Below are positions 49,751-54,782 of a stretch of DNA of 54,782 bases, piece after piece; positions within the stretch are counted from its first letter, which is position 1; each line of letters begins with the position of its first letter. The stretch comes from Gemmatimonadota bacterium. GTDB taxonomy: Bacteria > Gemmatimonadota > Gemmatimonadetes > Gemmatimonadales > GWC2-71-9. The notes beneath the pieces were generated by a model. That model worked only from the letters and a program-made list of their open reading frames with translations, did not search any database and was not told where the DNA came from. The DNA lies in contig JADFNB010000021.1 in NCBI GenBank assembly GCA_022563595.1, forward strand, positions 1 to 54,782, read 5' to 3'. Both the position numbers and the translations under genes were made by a program.

Positions 49751-51634
49751 ATGTCCGGGAAGCTGCGCCCCCTCGAGCTTCGCACTCTCGGCCCGCCTGC
49801 CGTCTTGGTCGACGGCGAGGAGGCGGCGGGCGACGTGCTGTGGCGGAAACACGTCGCGCTGCTCGTCTACCTCGCCCTCTCCCCGCACCGGACCCGCTCG
49901 CGCGAGCACCTGCTGGGCCTCCTCTGGCCCGAGAAAGACGAGGCGCGTGCCCGACACTCACTCAACGAAGCCGTGCGGCGCCTCCGGGCCGGGCTCGGCT
50001 CGGAGCGGATCGTGTCGAAGGGAGACGCGATCACCTTGAACGGCGAGGCGCTTCACGTCGACGCACTCGACGTACAATCCTCCGACGGCGAGTTCTTGGA
50101 CGGATTGGCTCTGCACGACGCACCGGCGTTCGAGGATTGGCTGGCCCACGAGCGCACCCGGTTGCGCCAGCGGCGCCTCGCGGCGTTGCTGGAGTCAGGC
50201 GAGCAGGCGCTCTCTTCATCCGATTTCCTCATGGCGCAGGAAGCGGCACACAAGGCGCTCGCCGTGGACGCCGAGGCGGAGGCTGCCATCCGGTTGCAGA
50301 TGCGCGCCGCGGCGTTGCGCGGAGACTCATCTGGCGCGCTCGGCACCTATCGCACGTTCGTGCGGCACCTCGAGCGGGAATACGGCGAAAACCCGAGCCG
50401 GGAGCTGCGCGCCCTGGCCGAGCGCATCCGCGAGGGACGGTGGCGCAGGGCGTCGCTCGCGCACACCCAGGCCGAGCCCACATTGGTCGGACGGCACCGG
50501 GAGCATGAGACCGCGTTCTCGCTCGTCGCCGATACCGCCGACGAGAACTCCCGGGTGCTGGTCGTCGCCGGGCTCGCCGGGATGGGCAAGACGAGGCTGC
50601 TCGCCGAGTGCGTGAACCGCTGGCGACTCGACGGCGGGGCGGTCGCCGTCGCCAATCCGCTGGAGACGGACCCCGACGTCCCGTGGTGCACGTTACGCCA
50701 GATTATGCACGGTGGCCTGCTCGATGCGCCCGGCCTGGCCGCTACGGACCCGACGGACCTGCGCATGCTCGCCGGCGTCGTACCATCTCTGGCACAACGC
50801 TTCGAGCCGATGGACGGGTTTGGCTACGCCGACATCGGGGACGCGCTCGGAGGGCTGCTGGAAGCCGTGACCGAGGAGATACCGCTCGCCATCGCGATCG
50901 ACGACGCCCACCACGCCGACGAAGCCACCCTGTCGGCGCTGCGTGGTGCCTTCGGGAAGCTGGCCGGCCGCCCGACGCTCCTGCTGTTAGGCGTGCTCGA
51001 CCAGCCCGAGGCCGGACGGCCGGCCCTGATGCGACTCGTCGGCGATGTCGGCCGGCGGTTGGCCGGTTCGGTCGTGCTGCTCGAGCCGTTCAGCGACGCG
51101 GAGACTCGCGAGTTGGTCGACGTCCTTGCTCCTTGGTGCGGCAGCGACGAGCAGCGGGCACGACTCACCCGACGCGTCACGTTCGAGACCGGCGGCGACC
51201 CGTTCCTGGCGGTCTCGCTGCTCCGCGGCCTCGTCGAGGTCTCGTCGCTGCGTGAAGACGCGCTCGTCTGGCCGGCTCCCAACATCACCCTGGAGGCGCC
51301 GGTCCCGTTCGACGTCCCGCGGCTCGTCCGGGCGGCGACGCTGGGCCGGGTCCAGGATATCGGCGACGTGGCACGGCAGGTCCTCGTGGCGGCGTGCATC
51401 GGCGACCGCAACGTCGACCCGGGCGTCGTGGGCTCGATAACCGGTCTCGACGTGACGCAGGTCGAGTCCGGTCTGGTCGAGCTGGAGCGGCGCCACCTGG
51501 TCTCGTTCGACGGCGAGCGTTACATGGTGGAGGCCGCACTCCTGCGCGAGGTCATCCTATCGGACTTCCTCACGCCGGGACAGCGCAGCCGACTCCAATC
51601 CCGCTACGACCAGGCGCGCGACGCGTCGCGCTAG
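49751..51634 (+). CDS. BTAD-domain transcriptional regulator with AAA ATPase domain
   Basis: A 627-aa SARP/AfsR-like regulator. The N-terminal winged-helix domain (about 8-95) has LRTLGPPAVLVDG, VALLVYLALSPHRTRSREHLLGLLWP and ARHSLNEAVRRLR. The bacterial transcriptional activation domain follows (about 98-245, DFLMAQEAAHKALAVDAEAEAAIRLQMRAAA). The ATPase domain carries Walker A in GLAGMGKT near residue 277. There is no TPR or sensor tail, so the protein is shorter than AfsR. It has no obvious target next to it. Confidence 0.85.
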   Translation: MSGKLRPLELRTLGPPAVLVDGEEAAGDVLWRKHVALLVYLALSPHRTRSREHLLGLLWPEKDEARARHSLNEAVRRLRAGLGSERIVSKGDAITLNGEALHVDALDVQSSDGEFLDGLALHDAPAFEDWLAHERTRLRQRRLAALLESGEQALSSSDFLMAQEAAHKALAVDAEAEAAIRLQMRAAALRGDSSGALGTYRTFVRHLEREYGENPSRELRALAERIREGRWRRASLAHTQAEPTLVGRHREHETAFSLVADTADENSRVLVVAGLAGMGKTRLLAECVNRWRLDGGAVAVANPLETDPDVPWCTLRQIMHGGLLDAPGLAATDPTDLRMLAGVVPSLAQRFEPMDGFGYADIGDALGGLLEAVTEEIPLAIAIDDAHHADEATLSALRGAFGKLAGRPTLLLLGVLDQPEAGRPALMRLVGDVGRRLAGSVVLLEPFSDAETRELVDVLAPWCGSDEQRARLTRRVTFETGGDPFLAVSLLRGLVEVSSLREDALVWPAPNITLEAPVPFDVPRLVRAATLGRVQDIGDVARQVLVAACIGDRNVDPGVVGSITGLDVTQVESGLVELERRHLVSFDGERYMVEAALLREVILSDFLTPGQRSRLQSRYDQARDASR

Positions 51635-52122
51635 CCGGCGAGCCCATGGTGGAGAGAAAGGAAGGAGGGGGTACGGCGTAGGCTACCCCGGCGCCACCAC
51701 CGCGTCCCGGCGCGGAGAGCCGTGAGCCAACACATCGGTAGTGGGTCAATTTGAGGAACTAGTTGAGAATGAGCGGCGGGACGGCTTATGAGTAGCACAC
51801 TCTCACCTCATTAGGACGTCGGTTGCCTCGTGTTCAACGGTTGAAGCCCAGTGAGGTATTCACCGCTGAATAAGCGACGCCGGGTGCAAGTTTTTGCACT
51901 GGTGGGGGCTTAGGCTGGCTTCTGTAAGTCGTTACGAATACAGCTGTTGGCAGTTTGCGCCGAAAAACAGAGTTGTTTTTGCGTCGTTTTTGCTTCGCGA
52001 ACAACGTGAGCCGGCGTAAAATTTGCTCAAATTTGTCGTAGAAAACGGAACTATTCTAGGTCGTGAAACGTTGTGAAACTGGGTCGTGAGGGGCTATTGT
52101 TCGGAGCCGAGAGGAGGTACAC
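51635..52122. other. Lower-GC intergenic stretch with small inverted repeats
   Basis: About 490 bp without a gene. The right half (from about 51880) is clearly AT-richer than the rest of the window. Seen in it are the hairpin GTGCAA-GTTT-TTGCAC near 51887, GTTGTT/AACAAC arms near 51972-52005, and repeated GTTTTTGC and CAAATTT words. It may be recently acquired DNA. Confidence 0.4.
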
Positions 52123-52284
52123 ATGGCTAAGCCGATCAGTGCAACCCCGGTTGTCAAGGGGAAGGCCGCACGTCGTATTCTCGACGAGATGAGAAACGGT
52201 ACGCCGAACACGCCGAAGCGCGTTGAGACAATTCGCCGCGCCGACGAGGTCTATCAACGTTCCACGGAGTCCAAACCAGGGTGA
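52123..52284 (+). CDS. Small basic protein, unknown (antitoxin-like layout)
   Basis: A 53-aa protein starting ATG 52123 behind a strong GAGGAGG 5 nt upstream. It reads SATPVVKGKAARRILDEMRNGTPNTPKRVETIRRADEVY, a helical basic sequence resembling small antitoxin-like proteins. The stop overlaps the GTG start of the next gene (GTGA), which is typical of a toxin-antitoxin or other two-component unit. Confidence 0.55.
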   Translation: MAKPISATPVVKGKAARRILDEMRNGTPNTPKRVETIRRADEVYQRSTESKPG

Positions 52285-52874
52285 AGACTCAGGGGATGCA
52301 GACGCCAGTTGGACAGACCAGTAAGGACACAACTCCGTCGGAGTGGTCAAGACGGACTGGTCTCGTTTTCGTCGGCTTAGGTATCAACTGGCAACGCCGC
52401 ATAAGCGACCTGGAGATGAATACGGCCTTGGCAGAACGGTGGTTGAGCCAGTTTGCGAGGTGGTCTGCCGATGCCCGGACTATAGATCTCAGTGACCCCA
52501 CCAAGCGAGTCAGCTTAAGACTGAGCGATGGGTCGGCTCGCTTCCGGATAGAAGGTGACGCCGCACTCAATCAGGCGGTGGCTTGCGTTTCAGACTTGGC
52601 TGACGCGCTGGGGGAGCGCGGCATCGTCTCCGTGCTCGCCGAGGGTGGCGCGGAGCTGCTCGGCGCGCTGTTCGACGGACGGCACGTCGACAAGGTCGTG
52701 GCCTTCGTCGCGCCCGTCGTGATCGGCGGCTCGGAAGCCCCGTCCGCGGTCGGTGGGCGTGGGCCCGAGCGGATCGCCGACGCGCTGCGGCTGCGGGACG
52801 TGCGGTACGAGCCCATCGACGGCGACCTGATGGTCGTCGGCTATCCGGCGCGCCCTCCGGCTGATCGGGCTTAG
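52281..52874 (+). CDS. Chimeric ORF: unknown N-terminus joined to the C-terminal end of RibD
   Basis: A 197-aa reading frame. Residues 1 to about 100 (GTG start 52281, coupled to the previous gene) show no known family; they include GLVFVGLGINWQRRISDLEMN and TIDLSDPTKRVSLRLSDG. From about residue 103 (DALGERGIVSVLAEGGAELLGALFDG, then FVAPVVIGGSEAPSAVGGRG) the sequence is the C-terminal third of a RibD pyrimidine reductase domain. The RibD deaminase domain and the first part of the reductase domain are missing. Base composition also rises at about 52580-52600. It is either a recombination junction or an assembly join; as it stands it cannot supply RibD function. Confidence 0.6.
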   Translation: MKTQGMQTPVGQTSKDTTPSEWSRRTGLVFVGLGINWQRRISDLEMNTALAERWLSQFARWSADARTIDLSDPTKRVSLRLSDGSARFRIEGDAALNQAVACVSDLADALGERGIVSVLAEGGAELLGALFDGRHVDKVVAFVAPVVIGGSEAPSAVGGRGPERIADALRLRDVRYEPIDGDLMVVGYPARPPADRA

Positions 52875-52883
52875 GAGCGAGCG

Positions 52884-53462
52884 TTGTTCACCGGCATCGT
52901 GGAGGAGCTCGGCACCGTGCGGGAGGCGTCGGCGAACCGGCTCGTCGTCGCCGCCGCCACCGTCCTCGTGGACACGCGGCTCGGCGACAGCATCGCGGTC
53001 AACGGGGCGGATCTCACGGTGGTCGAGCGCACCGACGATTCATTCACGTCCGATCTGTCCGCCGAGACGCTGGCTCGAACGAGCCTGGGCTCCCTCGAGG
53101 CCGGCGACCCGGTGGACCTTGAGCGGGCGCTGACCCCGGCATCGCGTATGGGCGGGCACGTCGTCCAGGGCCATGTGGACGGCGTGGGGACGATCGCGAG
53201 CTTCGACGGCACGCCCGCCGATCGCGTGCTCACGGTGAACGTACCGGCGGACCTGGCGCGCTACGTCGTGGAGAAGGGATTCGTCGCCGTGGACGGCATC
53301 AGCCTGACCATCACCGGGGTACGCGATACCGCGTTCAGCGTGGCCGTGATACCGTATACCTTCGACCACACCGTGCTGCGCTTCCGCAAGGCCGGCGACC
53401 CGGTCAACATCGAGGTCGACATCCTGGCCAAGTACGTCGAGCGTCTGCTGCCGAGGGGATGA
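52884..53462 (+). CDS. ribE: Riboflavin synthase, alpha subunit
   Basis: Converts two molecules of 6,7-dimethyl-8-ribityllumazine into riboflavin, 192 aa. The N-terminal FTGIVEELGTV is the family signature, and the two lumazine-binding repeats are visible: residues about 1-95 (GDSIAVNGADLTVV, MGGHVVQGHVDGVG) and 97-190 (VDGISLTITGV). In the first repeat the usual VNGVCLTV reads VNGADLTVV. TTG at 52884 has AGGAG 6 nt upstream. It lies 9 nt after the RibD-like frame and 4 nt before ribBA, a normal riboflavin operon order. Confidence 0.92.
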   Translation: MFTGIVEELGTVREASANRLVVAAATVLVDTRLGDSIAVNGADLTVVERTDDSFTSDLSAETLARTSLGSLEAGDPVDLERALTPASRMGGHVVQGHVDGVGTIASFDGTPADRVLTVNVPADLARYVVEKGFVAVDGISLTITGVRDTAFSVAVIPYTFDHTVLRFRKAGDPVNIEVDILAKYVERLLPRG

Positions 53463-53466
53463 GGAC

Positions 53467-54696
53467 GTGGGGCTGACCACCGTCGAGCAAGCCATCGAGG
53501 ACATCCGGACCGGCCGGTTCGTCATCATCGTCGACGACGAGGACCGCGAGAACGAAGGCGACTTCGCGATGGCCGCCGAGTTCGTCACGCCCGAGTCCAT
53601 CAACTTCGTGACGGTCCACGGGCGCGGTCTGATCTGCGTACCGATGAGCGCCGAGCGGCTGCGCGAGCTCGATCTCGACCTGATGGTCTCCCGCAACACG
53701 TCGCGGAACTCGACCGCGTTCACCGTGTCGGTCGATCTGAAGAACGGCGGGACCGGCATCTCGGCTTCCGACCGCTCCGCGACGGTGCGGGCGCTCGTCG
53801 ACCCGGAGACCAACCCCGCCGACCTCGCCCGGCCGGGGCACATGTTCCCGCTGCGGGCGCAGGAGGGCGGCGTGCTGGTGCGCGCCGGGCAGACCGAGGC
53901 CATCGTCGACCTGGCGCGCATGGCCGGCCTGCGGCCGGCCGGGGTCGTCTGCGAGATCATGAACGACGACGGCACCATGGCCCGCCGGCCCGAGCTCGAG
54001 GCCATCGCCGAGCCCCACGGCATCAACATCATCAGCGTCGCGCAGATCATCGCCTACCGGCTCGAGCACGAGCACCTCGTGCAGAAGGTGGCCGAGGCCC
54101 GGCTCCCCACCGCCTACGGAGAGGCGCGCGCCATCGCCTACCGGTCGGACGTCGATGCGGCCGAGCACGTCGCACTCGTCTTCGGCGACGTCAAGACGCC
54201 CAAGCCGGTGCTCGTGCGCGTGCATAGCGAGTGTCTGACCGGCGACGTCTTCGGCAGTCTCCGGTGCGACTGCGGCGTCCAGCGCGACATGGCCATCAAG
54301 GCCATCGCGGAGGAGGGCCGGGGCGTCTTCCTCTACATGCGGCAGGAGGGCCGTGGCATCGGCCTGCACAACAAGATCCGCGCCTACGCGCTCCAAGACG
54401 ACGGCGCGGACACGGTGGAGGCCAACGAGCAGCTCGGCTTCCCGCCCGACCTGCGGCACTACGGCATCGGCGCGCAGATCCTCGTGGACCTGGGCGTCCG
54501 CGAGATGCGGCTGCTCACCAACAACCCCAAGAAGGTCGTCGGGCTCGAGTCCTACGGTCTCAGCCTCGTGGAGCGCGTGCCCATCGTCGTTGAGAGCAAC
54601 CCCGAGAACGAGCGCTATCTCGCTGTCAAGCGGCAGAAGCTCGGGCACCTCCTCGACGCCCTCGAATCGCCCACCGACCTCGAGCCGACACGCTGA
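53467..54696 (+). CDS. ribBA: Bifunctional DHBP synthase / GTP cyclohydrolase II (RibBA)
   Basis: A 409-aa fusion supplying both riboflavin precursors. The N-terminal RibB half has VIIVDDEDRENEGDF (metal-binding acidic loop, residues about 18-32) and the LICVPMSAERL and MARRPELEAIA segments. The C-terminal RibA half (from about 205) has the zinc-cysteine block SECLTGDVFGSLRCDCG near residue 257 and RQEGRGIGLHNKIRAYALQD near residue 290. Both halves look intact. The start is GTG at 53467. A small frame begins 2 nt after the stop. Confidence 0.95.
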   Translation: MGLTTVEQAIEDIRTGRFVIIVDDEDRENEGDFAMAAEFVTPESINFVTVHGRGLICVPMSAERLRELDLDLMVSRNTSRNSTAFTVSVDLKNGGTGISASDRSATVRALVDPETNPADLARPGHMFPLRAQEGGVLVRAGQTEAIVDLARMAGLRPAGVVCEIMNDDGTMARRPELEAIAEPHGINIISVAQIIAYRLEHEHLVQKVAEARLPTAYGEARAIAYRSDVDAAEHVALVFGDVKTPKPVLVRVHSECLTGDVFGSLRCDCGVQRDMAIKAIAEEGRGVFLYMRQEGRGIGLHNKIRAYALQDDGADTVEANEQLGFPPDLRHYGIGAQILVDLGVREMRLLTNNPKKVVGLESYGLSLVERVPIVVESNPENERYLAVKRQKLGHLLDALESPTDLEPTR

Positions 54697-54698
54697 CG

Positions 54699-54782
54699 AT
54701 GGAGCGGCGGTCGGGCGCAAGGACCCGGCCCCGGGCCCCCAACTGGCTCCGCGCGGCGGGACTCGCCTTTGCCCTCCTCGGC
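54699..54782 (+). CDS. Start of a membrane or secreted protein, cut by the window end
   Basis: ATG 2 nt after the ribBA stop opens a frame of 28 codons to the window edge. It begins with a basic stretch (ERRSGARTRPRAPNW) followed by a hydrophobic run (LRAAGLAFALLG), so a signal peptide or membrane anchor. Lumazine synthase (ribH) would be the usual next gene, but this start does not look like it. Confidence 0.35.
   Translation, partial: MERRSGARTRPRAPNWLRAAGLAFALLG

Noticed and set aside
51835-51905. Integron attC-like site (GTTCAAC then inverted sequence)
   Set aside because: A matching GTTRRRY core at the other end was not found at a fitting distance.

Overview
The window is high-GC DNA (about 65%) from an environmental bacterium, most plausibly a member of Gemmatimonadota. 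The basis is gene style rather than a marker gene: a BTAD-type regulator fused to an ATPase, secreted S9 and M14 peptidases, an OmpA protein with thrombospondin type 3 repeats, a surface-antigen-type outer membrane protein, a kelch lipoprotein, and frequent GTG/TTG starts with 4-base stop/start overlaps. No rRNA, tRNA or CRISPR array was seen. The phylum call is an inference. The last ~2 kb may not belong to the same chromosome context (see below).

Layout. 1-9.1 kb: a tungstate-type binding protein (tupA) flanked by two copies of a ~107-bp palindromic mobile repeat, a DUF72 protein, a nucleoside hydrolase plus hydroxyacyl-CoA dehydrogenase pair, a DtxR/MntR regulator, a Nudix hydrolase, a PspB-like small membrane protein, a hydrolase, an RsbRD-type sensor domain and a FabL-like enoyl-ACP reductase. 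9.3-14.4 kb: a dicarboxylate symporter, an EEP-family phosphodiesterase, DUF2784, an S9 peptidase and DUF402. 14.5-27.6 kb: a DNA-centred cluster. It holds a large Eco57I-like adenine methyltransferase with a SNF2-type helicase, a zinc-ribbon protein coupled to an SPL-like radical SAM enzyme, a second DUF72, a truncated winged-helix regulator with its own operator array, and the mutagenesis cassette imuB-DUF6504-dnaE2. A 22-bp element, identical at 20 positions, sits in front of both the radical SAM operon and imuB, which suggests shared, perhaps damage-responsive, control.

27.8-38.8 kb: a Phd-MazF toxin-antitoxin pair, ispH with a lipoprotein and a thioesterase, an outer membrane protein coupled to a PAS-Fis regulator, a TetR regulator, a HrpB-like helicase, a second kind of inverted-repeat element (37.2 kb) and 6-phosphofructokinase. 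Just upstream of pfkA, on the same strand, is a gene hidden by an in-frame TGA: a SelW/Rdx-family selenoprotein with a CxxU motif and a SECIS-like 17-nt hairpin. I consider this the most notable find.

38.9-51.6 kb: envelope and catabolic genes (kelch lipoprotein, OmpA, M14 peptidase, DUF4015 glycoside-hydrolase-like protein, ArgE-type deacylase with a small membrane leader peptide), a Phd-PIN toxin-antitoxin pair with tandem operators, an ALDH7-type dehydrogenase and a BTAD-ATPase regulator. 51.6-52.6 kb is a lower-GC stretch with a small two-gene unit. Its second gene runs in frame into the C-terminal end of a RibD reductase domain, followed by ribE and ribBA. This is either a real recombination junction or an assembly join.
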